Below, piece by piece: positions 26,340 through 39,100 of a stretch of DNA of 64,000 nucleotides. The notes below the pieces were generated by a model that saw nothing but the letters and a program-made list of their open reading frames with translations, was not told the DNA's origin and did not search any database. The translations under genes and the position numbers were made by a program. Location of the stretch: the NCBI GenBank assembly GCA_034008185.1, contig CM067081.1, positions 11,097,821 to 11,161,820 of the forward strand, given 5' to 3'. This stretch comes from Gorsachius magnificus (Eukaryota; Chordata; Aves; Pelecaniformes; Ardeidae). Positions within the stretch are counted from its first letter, which is position 1. The number at the start of each line of letters is the position of its first letter.

Positions 26340-27261
26340 GGGTCCACTGGAATTCTTGTCCCCTGGGAGGGAGAGCTTCCTAGGCAGGGAGGGCGGAGGG
26401 AGGGAGGGAGGGAGGGAAGGAGGGAAGCAGGCGGGGAGGAGGGGACCCACTGCGCGCCGCATAAAATGTAAGTGCACTAGACATCAAGGCTTCTGCTTGC
26501 ATCGCTGGAAAGCAGTCGCGGCGTTTCCCACCCGTCCCCCCTTTCAGAAATTAGGCAACTCTTTTTTTTTTTTTTTTTTAAGTCTGGTAGTGCTTCTTGA
26601 ATTAACAGCCCTTTTTTTCTTTTTTTTCTTTCCTTTTTCTTTTTTTTTCCTCTTTGCGGAGGGCTTTTTTTTTTTTTTTTTATTGTTTTCTTCTCCTTTC
26701 TGCAAAGCTGCAAAAGCTCTGCTTTGAAAACTGCTGCCCCAGAGTGCAGTTGCTTAGCTGTCCTGTCAGCATTGTTCTAATGCTCATTCCATATGTATGT
26801 CACATAGGAGCAGTACCCTCCTCCTCCTCCTCTCCCTTCCCCCCATCCATCCATTTGATTTTTTTCCCCTGAAGACTGATTTTTTTATTTTTTTTCTCTC
26901 AAGGAGCTTGCAAACAGGGAAATTCAAACTGAATGATTCTGTGCTGTGGTTACTTCTACAGCCAAGACCAGATTTCTCTTAGAAAAAGTGTTTGCTCTGT
27001 TCCTCCTTTTCCCCGCTCCCTCTTTTTTCTTTCCTATAAGCACAAAGGCTTTAAAAACTAAGATCTGTAGTTCTTTTTGCTTTTTTGCGTTACCGTGACA
27101 GCATGTATCTCTGTTGCTGAAGAATGAAGCAGGCAGGCTGGAGTTTTTTTATGTTCAGTGCTTTTGGGACCACTAAAGAGAAGTCCGCAGAGAAATATGT
27201 ACAGCAACTGTGCCAACTGAGTTTCTCATGCCTGTTATCTGTCACTTATTCTGACTAAAAG
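26340..27261 (+). promoter_or_regulatory. Candidate FAT3 5' promoter/non-coding exon
   Basis: Inference. The block combines a G-rich tract, a short CpG cluster followed by ATAAAATG (26461-26468), long pyrimidine tracts and a non-repetitive 3' part. It ends in a good splice donor, CTAAAAG|GTAAGG, with the intron starting at 27262. The downstream coding exon starts with an acceptor in front of the FAT3 initiation codon, so at least one upstream non-coding exon must exist somewhere, and this is the most exon-like candidate I can see. There is no long open frame, as expected of a 5' UTR. The start of transcription cannot be placed. A second donor-like site (GCAAG|GTAAGA) lies at 27708/27709. Confidence 0.3.
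26384..26445 (+). repeat. GGGA-repeat purine tract, G4-prone
   Basis: The + strand carries at least six consecutive GGGA-type units with additional GGGG runs, almost free of pyrimidines. Spaced runs of three or more G can form G-quadruplexes. The tract lies just before a CGCGCCGC / ATAAAA element at 26454-26466 and before T-rich tracts at 26561-26680, giving a sharp strand asymmetry within 200 bp. Confidence 0.85.
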
Positions 27262-30200
27262 GTAAGGGATTCTTTAATATTTTTTTGTTAAAGTCTTTGT
27301 GCATTGTTTGTGCAGTGTCATTTGACATGTGCAACTAATTGGCTCAGGAGGGAGGTGGGTTATGAAGATTTTTGTGCTAAGGTATTATAGGTCACCCAAG
27401 CAAAGCTCTTTGCATCCAGAGGAGAAAAAAAAAAACAAGCAACCTTGTTTCTTGGAATTTTTCCCCTTTTCATCTCAAACGGGTCCTCCAGCTTTCCTCG
27501 CTACTGATTGAGACATAAAGCCGAGGCATTATCGCTGCTGCTTATCTTTTCTGGTCCTCTTTCTCTACCTAGGAAGCACACGCACCCAGTTTGTGTGTGC
27601 GTGCGCATGTGTGGGGTAAGGCATATCCCCTTTGCATGGGAAATACTTGGCAACATGCACGTTCTCCCCTTTGACTGTAACTAACCATCTTCAAGCACTC
27701 TTTGCAAGGTAAGAATGCCTTAGTTCAGCACACTGCAGCTTATGCCTGTTTAAAATTATTACTTGGATTACAGTGCATGCTATGGAAAGTTATTAGTTTC
27801 CACAGAGACCAACTTAATTGGGGGTATGTGTGCAGCGGTTCTGTTCTGTGCTTTACATACGCTGCTTATGGGAGAGTATGAAATGTTATTTTTTTCTTAA
27901 TTCTTTGGAAGGGGGAAGTTTACTCTGTCTGTTAGGCATAACAAATGAAGTTATAGCTGAAATCGATTAAAGCCACCAGCAGCATAGCCTTACAAGGCTT
28001 TTCAACTTAGCCCTGAGAGCCAGAAGATAGTTTATTAAAATATTTTTTTGCACTGCATTGTACTAGGCAGAAGTGTTAGTGGGAAGGCATCTTCACCAAG
28101 CAGAAGTAGCAGCAAATGATGCCTGGACTGGATCATGATACTGTTGATGTGTTAGAAACCTGTTTAACCTTGGTGTGCGCTGCTTTTTATGTGTGTGTGT
28201 ACTGGATGCATCTTTCAACAGCCTCTTAGTTCAAGAGGGCTTTGTTTTATAAAATGTGTTTTAGCTTTGCAGGCGGGAGAGGTGCGCTCTGTGACTGTCC
28301 CCGTAGCTGTGACACAGTCCGTTATTTGGCATTTTGGAAGGGGCTGATTTTTTAGGACTTGCTTTGGTTTCTTTCGCAGGTATTTGTGTTCTTACTTCTG
28401 AGCTGTTAGTTCTCTGTGCAGAAAAGGCGTCTTAAGGGTGTTCATTTCCCATGCTTTGGAATGATCAGTGGCTGAGACAGTTGAGCAACCTCATTTAATA
28501 ATATCGCTTTACCTTGAGTGTTGCATTGCTTATTTGAGTAACTAGGAATGCCACCAAATAAGCAATTAGTTTAAGAACTGTCTAAAAATGCAAAGTATGA
28601 AGGAAGAGAGCAAAGTCCTGTCTGCAAGCATTAATTTCTTTCTTCACTATAGCTGTTTATTATGTCATTTCAAAATCAGATATTTCCTAACACATGCTCT
28701 GTGACTCTATTTTCCCATGATTGTTGCTTTATATCAGCACTGAGAAAACAGTCATTTAGATAACAGGTTTTCATTGACATCCTTTTTATAATATAGAAAG
28801 GAAGAAGCAGTAATAAGTTAAATTGGCATCTGCTAATTATGCTGAATACAGATTGTGAGCTCTGCAAGTCGTCCCTTGCCTTAATGCTGTTAGCATATTT
28901 TAGCACTGGCAACCAAACGAAAGAAACTTGAATGTTCCTGCTTGTTTTTTTTAGAAAAAAAAGAAAAGATGACTTGTGAAGAAATGTGAAGTTTGGGGTT
29001 TTTTTAATGTTTGTATGCTGGTTTTGAACAGGAGAGCTTCACGCACAGTTTGGTAGCACTTGGTAAGATTGATTAGAGATCATTGAGATGCTGACTTGTC
29101 TGGTGATCACCAGAATGAATTTTGATCCGTGGTGACAAGCCGTCGTTGTCCGATAGAAAACTTAGTCTTTGTGGGGGAAGAGTTTGAGTGTTTCTTAGTC
29201 ACCAAATACCTGATTCTTTTGGGTGTCTGAGAAATAATAATTATAATAAAAATGGGTTCTGAACTTAGCTGGTTTTTTTCATACTAAATGTCGATTTTGC
29301 TCACCTCATCTCAAAACCCGGAGTCTTGGGCTCCCGTGGGAGCAGAGGAGCTGTGCTTCTGCCCAGATGTTTCTGCCTTGTGCCTTTTCCCTGTGCAGCA
29401 ACATCCCTGCCTGGCTGTGGCACTGAGCCCGGACTCGGGAGACGTAGAAGCTCAGCTTGTGGTGGCTTTGCCAGGGGACACGCACCAGCCCTTCGCGCCG
29501 TTGGCAGCGGCAGCAGAAGACATGCAAGCGGTTGTGGTGGGTCAGCCACTAGAGGGGAGGCAAGAGCTGCGTTATGTTAATGTCTGTTACCAGGGAGTAC
29601 CAGATACGATGATGTCTACGTAGGGGCTTGCAGCGTGCAGTGGAAATATCTGACCTAATCTGGATCCTCTGCATGCTGGAAGCATCCAGCGGTGGTCGTG
29701 GGGCGTAACACGGGCTGATACAGGTCTTTTTCCTCAAGGAACGCCACGCTTCTGGGGTGAATGGTGTCCTGCTACAAGTTTAGGTAGAAATGTGTCTACA
29801 CTTTGTCTACCCTGGAGGGCCTGTGGTTTTCTGCGTGTGGACCTGCCTGAATGTCGCTGTGCACAACCTCACTTTTGCCTGGCCTGGACAGGAGTGGGCC
29901 CAGCCTTGGTGCAGGAGTCCAAATTCACTCTTGTGTCTCTGTGGTGGAGCTTTTTGCTCTGAACTTGATGAAGGCAGGAGGCCATTTTTGTTTGCTCCTC
30001 ACATCTGTAGGTGACTGCGGTACGCTCATAGATTGCTTTGAGTTCAGCAATGACAGGTGGCTGGTAGGCGTTGTCTCGAGACCTCAAAAGTTGAAGGAAG
30101 TGTCTTTCCTCCCTTCTTGGAGGCTTGAATCTTCTTCTGTACGATCATATGCAAATTTTTTACTGGTAATTATGACCTGGGACATAGATTTACCAAAGTT

Positions 30201-32779
30201 GTTTCATCCTTCTCTAGAGGACAGATACCTTGAACTTAGAAGTATTGCCCTGGGTGATGGGGATGGGCACACTGGGAAGCATCCTGTGCAGAGAGGGGAG
30301 GTGGGAGAGCTCCCAGTCCTCCAGGTCAAGGTGAGGTTTCCTGGGGATGGGCAGTGCAGGAACCACCTGCTTTGGAAATTGGTGTGGTGTGTTATGGCAG
30401 TGCTGTAACTTTTGTCTTCGTGTGAGCCTAATTTTGCTAAAAGTGGTGTCGCAGTCCTTTTAATAAGACATTACAAGTTTGGCTTCAGTTTGGGGTTTTC
30501 TTACTCTCTTACGTGCATGTGTGAAGTGCAAAGCATATTTAATGAGAGAATACTTCAAATGCTCCCAAATTAATTAAAACCAGTTCCACATCTGGAATAA
30601 ATCCAGTACCTTTCATGGATGGCTTCAACTTCATGGTTTTTCCCTCTTGTGAGAAGCCCTGTGAATATCCCCATGCGGATGCTTGTGAAAGCCCGAGTGG
30701 CGGAATCCAGGCTTATTTTACAAAAGAGAGCGATCTGAAGCCCACAGAGATCAATGGGATCTCGGCCTTTATTCCAGCAGACTCTGCAGAAGATCTGATT
30801 ATATATATATAATTATATAATATGATATGCCTCCGTATGGTCAGATCATTTTCAGGGTATCCTGTCTTGAAGGTAGCTGTGCAAGTCTTAAATAAAATGT
30901 GTTCTTCCTCATGGTTCATGCTGTTTAAATTCATGCAGATTTCAGTGGGGCTTGAATTAGGCCCCACAAACAAAAAAAAACGGGTTTATAATGAAATTTT
31001 TTTTCTTTTCCCTTCTCTGTCCTCAGAAGTAAATAAAATAATCAGATTTTTCTCTATGGGAATGTTGTGATTTAAGCTGACACAAATAAGTGACCTAAAG
31101 ATAGGCTTATTGCATAGATAAAAAATGCAGGGTTGGGTTGTTTGAACTGCATTAGCATCAGAATAAGAAACGGCAGGGCGAGTTGGCTGAGGTAGCCATG
31201 CAGAACTGGGGAGGGTTGTTCTTTGGAAAGCCTCCGAGCTGGGAATTCTTTTCTGAGCCATAAATAAATAAATCTGTGTCCTGAGCAATTAATGAATACA
31301 GAAGTCTGGGCAACTTTAAGCTGTTTGGGATATTTAAAAAACCCATATGGTGCTTTTGTTAGTGTTGTTGATTTCCATTTTCTTCCCCTATTATTTTCAT
31401 TTTAAGGTGGGCTTTTTTTTTTTTAACTTTATTTTTGCTGAAAGATGCTGTTAAGAATGTTTTTGCCAGCGCTTTTCTATAAAACCACTGTTAACTACCA
31501 CATAATTTTCAGCATGTGTTGCACCAAAACGCTGCCCCTGAAACTTTTGATCCTCCAAATGCAGATCGGGATTGCAGACAGCTTAGTGCGTCAAGTACCT
31601 CATCTTTGGAGTTCCCCTCTTGCTGCACATGCTGGTTACTCTGAGGATGCTAAGAAAATTATCTTGCAGAGATCCTACTGCCGTGGTCACTGTTGGTTGT
31701 AGGCAAAAGAAAAAGCCAGTGCTGGTGAAGTGGATGAGCTGGCAGTAGAGTGAAATGGAGTGGGAATGAGAAAGTTCACTTGTTTAACTGCTTTGAAAGC
31801 ACAACTGCTTCAAGTACAAGAGTACGAGGCGATGCCTTTAGGAAAGAAAGTTTTTAGCCAGCCTGGTAACTCGTTTGTGAAATGATAGAGGGGGTTTAGA
31901 GAAAGCAATCTAAAGAGAGATCTAGGGAAGCATCAGATAATCATGGTACTGTAAAGCCAGATTTGTAGATACACTGATACAATGCAGACATTGCCATTAG
32001 GGCATGCTGTACAGCTGGGGTATACTGACGAAGAGGGAGAAGAAAGGAGTAGTGAGAGAAAGCTATGGCCCTAATTTCTATGGCCTTTTAAGAAAACATC
32101 TTAGGCATAGGAGCCAGCTAAAAAGGTTAATTAGGCAAGATCAGTTATTGTGGTGTGTGAAAGTGAGCTTCGAGCTTGAGAGGAGAAAGCACCAGACAAA
32201 GCAGCGAGGTGTTCCGTGAGATGAAGCTGTTGTGGTGGTGAGAAATGAGGATCAGCCCCACGCCGATCTGGAAGAGGGGAGGTGTACAAAAAGCGAAAGG
32301 GTTTACTGAAGAGGTGAATGTTGTTTCAATCACGCAAGACCCCCCAAAGCAGTGTGGGTGGAAAGAGAAGGGTGGACAAGTTTCCTTTGGATCTGCATAC
32401 AGAGGCAACGAGGGTTACAGAGGCAAAGGAGTAAAGTTTGTGAGAACCAAAGAGAGGGCACAAAAGAGGAGGCAGCAAGAAGGGGACGGAGCCTTTTTTA
32501 CCAAATCAGCACAGCGCCTGAGAGCATCCCAAAAAGCAGCAGAGTTGTACGACTGTACGTGCCGTCGGGCAGGAGCTGGCAGTCGGGTTATTCTAGTACT
32601 TGGCTATCTCTGCCTGAGGCCATACTGGAAATAGTGTGTGTAGCGTAGGCTATCTACTTCTGTAAAGCGTGTTACAGTCATGGAAAAGAATGAGCCAAAG
32701 GGAACGTAAAGGTCACAGAGAAAGATTACAGGGGCATGCGATGGAAGAAGCAGGGATGCTGAGGTATGTGCTCCTATAA
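27262..32779. other. Probable intron/intergenic DNA, no gene seen
   Basis: If the candidate 5' exon is real, this is the first part of FAT3 intron 1. GT-rich spots occur at 27582-27612 and 28189-28200, and an AT dinucleotide tract at 30797-30829. Frames of 185 codons (29851-30408 +) and 129 codons (32245-32634 +) are present but show no recognisable domain. Confidence 0.45.
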
Positions 32780-32975
32780 AGCTGTCACAGGTACTGGAGG
32801 GGAGGAATGCCGAAGTTCATCCACAAAGGGATGGGGTGGTTGAACCTGGCTGGAACTGCTTTATATTCCGTGGTTGTTGGGTGGAATAAGCTGCCACAGA
32901 AATCAGGAAAATAAATGAATCCTTACTGCAATTGAGCCTAAAAACTAGGGATTTGGCATGATGATCTAAGTGCGA
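32780..32975 (+). mobile_element. Possible ancient CR1/L3-like LINE remnant
   Basis: The string GGTGGAATAAGCTGCCACAG (32880-32899) translates as a WNKLPQ-type peptide, the position equivalent to the WNGLP motif near the end of CR1-superfamily ORF2. About 70 bp further on, GGGATTTGGCATGATGATCT resembles the 3' UTR TTTGGACTAGATGATCT element. There is no octamer tail and the identity is low. If correct, it is far older than the other CR1 copies in the window. Confidence 0.25.
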
Positions 32976-34438
32976 ACACCAAAAAGCACTTAATTTTGCA
33001 TTGGCTTCCTTACTGTAGACTTGCCTGTCTTCCTAGGAAACATCCCTGAGAATGAGCTGTTGATACTGGAGCATAAGTATTCATGTTTAAATTAATTTTA
33101 ATAATGTGAGCATAAGCCACTTGGAGTTAGTGCTTGGTGCTAATGAAATGGATTTCAGACCAACAGGCTCTGGAGAAGAGCAGAGTTTCAGTATTTCTCC
33201 TATTGCACGTTTCAGTTTGCTGAGCAGTTGGAGCAAAGGACAGCATCCCTGCTTCATTTGGTGCCAGTTATACAGTTTAATTAGTGCCCATCATTACAGA
33301 GTTCTGAACAACTCTCAGGAAGGTGCATAGGGGCTTAGAGAAAGCTGCAACTCTGCGGAGGAGCTCAGTAACTGGATGCTGAGAAGGGACTGTTCATACG
33401 GGGCAGACAAAAGGCTCCTTTATGCAAAAGTAGCTTGTTAGCTTTTTGTTTTTAAGCTGTAGCATGCCTAAGCGATCAGGGTGTCACACACTAATAAACT
33501 GGCCAGTGCCTCTGGAACAGACATTCTTGGTGGTGATTTAGAAGGTGCATTTATACAGTAGTCTCCAACTTCATTACTACGCTGTTTCCTTGGATACTGA
33601 GCATTTTGCATATAATTACGAGAGGGACGTTAACAATGCTTGGTGCTTCTAATGGTTTTAATAAAGTTTTTCATATTACTTGGTTAGTGATTCTCTTTTT
33701 CCTTTAATTTTCTCTATCAGAGGGGAAAAAACAAAATGAAGTGATTTTTGTCAGCTAATTTGTACAACTACTTTTGAGCCAAGAACAGGTTTTATTTCAT
33801 AAAGTGTGGAAATCCTGCATGCTATTTGTGGAATTATGCCACTGAATGGGTTGTAAATAGGAGTTGAAGTGCTACTATTCATTGCAACATCAAATTCACA
33901 CTGTTTGGGAACAATCTTACAATAGTAAAGAAAAAGCTGTTTAAATGCTGGGCAGTAAACAAAATTTGTTATGGGTGTGAAAGCATTTAAATACTTCATG
34001 TGTCTATTTAAGACTTGGGTATTTTGATAGTGTTCAGTATGTTTCTCGGAGGTACTTTCTGCTCTTTACACACCATCTTGGTTGCCTCAACTCCGGCTGT
34101 TGTTTGACAAACAGTTTGAGCTGCCATGGACATGGAAAGGATCCCTCCCGCCTGCCCCAGGCACCCGTTCCCATCTCCCTCCCTCCCTTTTGTTCGCAGG
34201 CATATTTGCAATAGGGCAGCTCAATCCCCGGTGAGAACAAAATCAACAATAAATACAAAAAAAAAAGAAGGCAAGAGGAAAAAAAAAAAAAAAAAAAGGA
34301 AAAGGGGGTGAGCCCGGAACAGCTGCTTTGGTGGCCACGGTGGCTTAACCTTCCGTAAAGTGATCACCAAGCTGTGGCATGAAGTGATTGTGCCTGAATA
34401 TAATTTGGGTTTAGCTGTGCAGAGTGTCTGCAGCTCTT

Positions 34439-34680
34439 GCGAAGAAGTTGGTGGGAGCTCCAGGCTGTGGTGCCCGGGCTCGGAGGGCGATGTACGGCGA
34501 TGCACCGCGCGCCGTGGCCGTCGCTGATCCCACACGGGAGGGGCAGCCCTGTGTGCGTTACCTCCTCGGCGTGCAGCACGTCTGCTTGTTCCGCTGGCCG
34601 CAAAGGATGCATTTATACGCGCTTGAGGAATGCCTGTTCGGGAGCAAGATCTTTGCATGTCAAAAAAAAAAAAAAAAAAA
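34439..34680 (+). other. CpG-dense block ending in poly(A)
   Basis: About 220 bp are distinctly richer in CpG than the neighbourhood (for example CGGCGATGCACCGCGCGCCGTGG near 34495-34517). The block ends abruptly at a 19-A run, 34662-34680. This could be a small unmethylated CpG island, or a retroposed RNA with its tail. I could not find convincing target-site duplications, and no protein or structural RNA was recognised. Confidence 0.35.
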
Positions 34681-36063
34681 TTAATGCTTTTGTGTTCTTT
34701 GAGACCTCACTGGACCTTAGGATATCCCCTAGAAACACAGCAACGGGGATTTGAACACTTCAGTGGCTGTAGCTGTCACAAGCTGCGTAGTTGCATGAGG
34801 TATGAGGGCAGCTGGGCATGATGAGATGGGCTGGACGTGGGTGTGTGCTCACCCCCGCTCACGCTAGACGCATGCTCACTTACTGAAAGCAGTTTTTTAA
34901 GTTTGAGCCTTTTTTTTTTTAGTGCTAAAAGAACTACTTTATGTTCCTACTGATACTTTTTCTTCAGAAAAACAATATATTGTATAGTTCATTTAATAAA
35001 ATAAAATCATTTTGCCAAAAGCCATGGAATGCAGAATTTAATACAGTAGGATTTGAACATAAATTCTAGGGATGCAAGTGTGATGGCTCTTCTACAGTAC
35101 ACTCCGTTTTATTGCAGTTCTTAGTGGCTTTTGTATGCCAAAAACTATTGAGAGCCTTTTCTTATAAAAGTGGTATAGAAATATATTATAGCCACAGACT
35201 TTTTCTCCTTACCCATAGTAGTTTCGCAAGTGAGATGTACTTCTTTTTTCCCCCTTCCGTATGGATTTGTAATTTTGATGGGTTTCTTTTGGTAAGCTGA
35301 TGCATTGCTATTTCGTAACTCTTTTTTGCTCTATACTTTCATCTTAAAAATGCAAAGGAAACACTGGATCTTCAAATCAGGCAGAGTTATTCCTGATGAC
35401 TTTGATCTTTGACCTGATGCTCTCTGACACAGCTTTTTGGGTTTTTTACCTTTCTGGAGGTTTCCAGGGGTCAGATTGAAATGGCAGCTGACTTTCAGTC
35501 GGTGCCTAGAGGAGCCTGAGGAACAAGACCTATACGCAAGTAGCACCTTGCTATGTGAAACTTCTTTTTAAATTGAGGTTTTAAATTCAGCAGCAGTGAA
35601 CCTCACTGCAAATGAGCTAATGGTTATTATTTAGGCTGGAGTCCTTTTATTTCAAGTGAGCAGCTTTGCCTATCTCTTGCCAAAAGAAAAAAGCGGGGAA
35701 AAGGGTGAGCACGTGGCTGGGAGGCACACGTGTGACTTTGCTTCTGCAGGATACTGTAAGAGGGAAGATCCACATGCCTTTGCCTAGGGCCGTCCCAGCC
35801 ACGGCACCTTTGGCACAGGGCAGGAGCGCCGGAGCAGCTTGGCACAGCCACACCTGGGTTTTGGAGGTGCAGAGAGGTATCTGGCATGATATGGGGTTGC
35901 CGACACTGCTTCCTCCCCTCTCAGCGCACGAACAGAAGATGCGGAGCCAGCGGCTGGTTGTGGTTCCAGGATGTGGATCAGCAGCTTGGGGAGGTGTGAC
36001 CTGCCCCGTTTGCACTGGCGAGCACCAAGTTGGATGTTAAGCATCATGTGCTGTGAGGTGTCC

Positions 36064-36173
36064 ACCTTGCTAACAGCTCCTCTGCTTCTCAAAGTGTGTA
36101 AGAGACGGGAAGGCTCCGACCTTGCTAACAGCTCCTCTGCTTCTCAAAGTGTGTAAGGGATGGGATGGCTCCC
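36064..36173. repeat. 55-bp tandem duplication, two copies
   Basis: Copy 1 spans 36064-36118 and copy 2 36119-36173, both starting ACCTTGCTAACAGCTCCTCT. They differ at about four of 55 positions, all in the last third (AGAGAC versus GGGAT-type changes). This is a simple local duplication with no coding content. Confidence 0.93.
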
Positions 36174-39100
36174 ATTAAGAAGATTTATCTGCTGGGGCTG
36201 TGGGGAGTCAGTGTGGCACCACCACTGCATGGGCTCCCAGCAAGCAGAGAGAAGTCCCAACCAAGGAGGCTGGCAGCAAACTGGGGCAAAGCATGATGAA
36301 AGCACAGTCAGAGGGACCCAGCCTGACCCTGTCTCCTGTGTTTAGGTGATTTACCACAACCACTGTTTGGTGTGCATGTGGTGGTTGCTTTCTGTCCAGA
36401 ATTCAAGGGTACAGGCCTTGCAGCTTGACCTTGGGGAGCAAATGGAGAAGGGTCAGGCATTAGGAGATGTGCCTGTTCTTCCTAGTGGCTGCCCTTTTCA
36501 ACAACATAATGGAATCTTGACACTGTTGTTGTTGGTTTTATTACCCCTGCCTTACTAGTCTCCATTTCATGATCAGTCTCTCCAATTAATTTTTCAAGTT
36601 CTAGATGTAATGTTGAAGACCGAACCCAAACTCCTGAACTGTGAATAGATGATGAGTTTTGAATGGTAGCCACTGCAATGGTGGTGAGAAACCTAACTGT
36701 ATGACCCCCTGGTTTGGAAATACAGGCCAGTAATGGTGGTGAGCATTTCTTTGTAGGGAAACCTTCTTGCCCTAAATCGTGCAGGTAGAGAGGACAGCGT
36801 TGCAAGGCGGTGAGAGCTGGCAGCTGGAGGATGTGGGGGGTCTCCTGTGTGACCTGGAGCAAGGGGCTTGAGCTGTGTGCCTGTCTCCTAATCTGGAAAT
36901 GGGCTGAGTGTGTGGTCTTACCTGTCCTTCAAACACATGTGAGAATCAGGAAACTCAAGGGCACCACTCTCAGGGCTGGTGTAGGTGCTTTGCAGTCAAA
37001 GCTTTTGTGACAGCCAGTGAATGTGGGTGCTTCAGGGAGCCCTGTATCCATACGGATTTCAGGAGGTAGATATTTGGGGGAACATGCTTCTCCCAAGGGG
37101 AGCATAGAGCTCTCTTAGTGAAGAGGGCTAAAAAAACCCAACTTTTTTTTTTTTCATTTTTTTATGATTTTGACATATGAAACTGGCTCATAAATTAAAT
37201 TATCCTCTTTCGGAGGTTCTGGCTTTAATGCCAAATATTTAAAAGGCACTTTTCAAAGGTGATTATCGAAACTCTGTATTAAGAGATACTTCATTTAATC
37301 TAGCATATGCTGGTTGCCATGAAGATATTTTCAGCAGATACTGTGCAGTGGTGTCTGTCATTCTCCAGGACATAAATAACTGCTGGACTGTGGATGACTG
37401 TGCGGCTCACTGACGGCTTATGGGTAACCTCTCTTTTGGCACAGAAATAATGGGGGTTTTGTTCCTCCAGTTGAAATCCTGATGTGTTTTGATGTTTCTG
37501 ATTTACATTTTTAGTACTGTTCTTGATACCATTCAGTGTTCTGGGACTGGTCTTTAAACTTAGTATTTATTCTGGAGCATTGGTTTTCCAGCAATCAAAT
37601 TTGTGATTAGCAATTAATAGTTTTGCTATAAAAAACCAAAAGTGAGCAGTTCAGTTTTAAATAGTGATCTCTGCTCTGTGGAGCTTTTAACGGGGCTGTG
37701 CCTGCAAAGCTGGACCTTTCCAAACATGCAGCAGGGTTTGAGGGGCTCCCAGCTGCTGCAACTGAACTGGCTGAGTTGGAAAGCTGAAGACGTAGTGGTT
37801 TGAGTTAATGTCTGGTTAGCTAAAAAGTGGTTATCATCTCAAATATCCATGCACGCGGCAACCATTAGAGGGGGGCAGAAGCATGCGTGGTTCCAGGATG
37901 GGTGACTTGTTTGAAGGCGGTGGGAGTTTCAGTGTGCAGAAGACTTCAGTGCTGTGCCTTTCCTTCGATGGCTGCGCGCTGGGGTGCTGGTGCCTGGTGG
38001 AGGTGGGACCAGAGGTTCTTCTGTGCAGCCAAGGCAGATGTCTGTGTCTGGGTGCCACCAGCACTCCCTTGTGTTCATCAGAATTAGCATGCTATAATAC
38101 CCCATGCGAAATAATTGGATTCAGCACCTTGTGTGGATTCAGGTATTTCTCATGCGGATAGCAGTCCAAGGCCAGCTTTGATGGCAAGCTTTCTACCTTG
38201 CAGTGCTGTAGCCTTAGCACATGGGCTGGAAAGGAAATTTCTGCGTTTCTGTCATAACTTTGTTCGGTTTAAGGCTGATTCCATCTACCTTTCTGTTTCC
38301 CCCGTGGTGTCCACAGTGTGGATTCCACTTATCTGTGGGAAACTGTGATGTATTTGACCTGATGTATCTGTGCATTGCTTACTTAGGCAAGCTAACCAAT
38401 TTCCATGGCCTGAGCTGGATGTAATTTTAAAAAGTGATGGCAATAGCCCTTTCTTTAAATGCTGCCTGTTTGAACAAAGTACAACCTTTCTGATTTTTCA
38501 CGTAGGATTATTTAGAAAGCAGAAACTGTATTCATCAACGATTGTTTCTCTTTGGTTTTTGTGAACTGCTGTGGGCTTAGGGTTGGTCCAAATTTTCAGA
38601 GGCTACTTTATTGGAGGGCCAGCGGGAGGCCATATTTTGGGAGTTGTCTTTCAGAAAGGTGGTTGCCCTGAGTGCCTGGAAGTCAGGCCCATGTAGACAT
38701 CCTAAATTGGTTGTTGACAATTCAAGTGGGTTGCTCCAGAAGCAGAAGCAGCTCTGTGTTACGCCTGCAGCACAGCAGCAGATGCCAGCACCCTGCAGAT
38801 TCCTGCCCTATCAACAAAAAAATGTTCCCTGCTAAACCTAGGTTTCGTTCTCAAATCTCAAACTTGTTGAGAATCTCAATCAAAATATTTGCTCCTTGCT
38901 CTTCAAGCATGATCTCTCTCTATTGCTATGTCACAGCCATCTCAGAGAGAAATGACATCGCAAACCCAATAATCCAGTTCCTAGCCTCAAGAAAGAAAAA
39001 GTATTTTTTTTCTTGTTCTCAAGAATCATAAGATTTAGCTGTTTCTCAAATGTTTGTTCTGTTTAATTGTGGGTTTTTTTTTCTTAATGGCACCTGGATA

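Noticed and set aside
29851..30408. 185-codon open frame, + strand
   Set aside because: Long for chance, but it has no recognisable domain, a low-complexity leucine/serine composition, overlapping frames and no splice or promoter context.
34221..34658. 145-codon minus-strand frame over a CpG-rich block
   Set aside because: It is Arg/Pro/Ala-rich, as GC-rich non-coding DNA usually translates, and it runs into a poly(F) from the A-rich tract.
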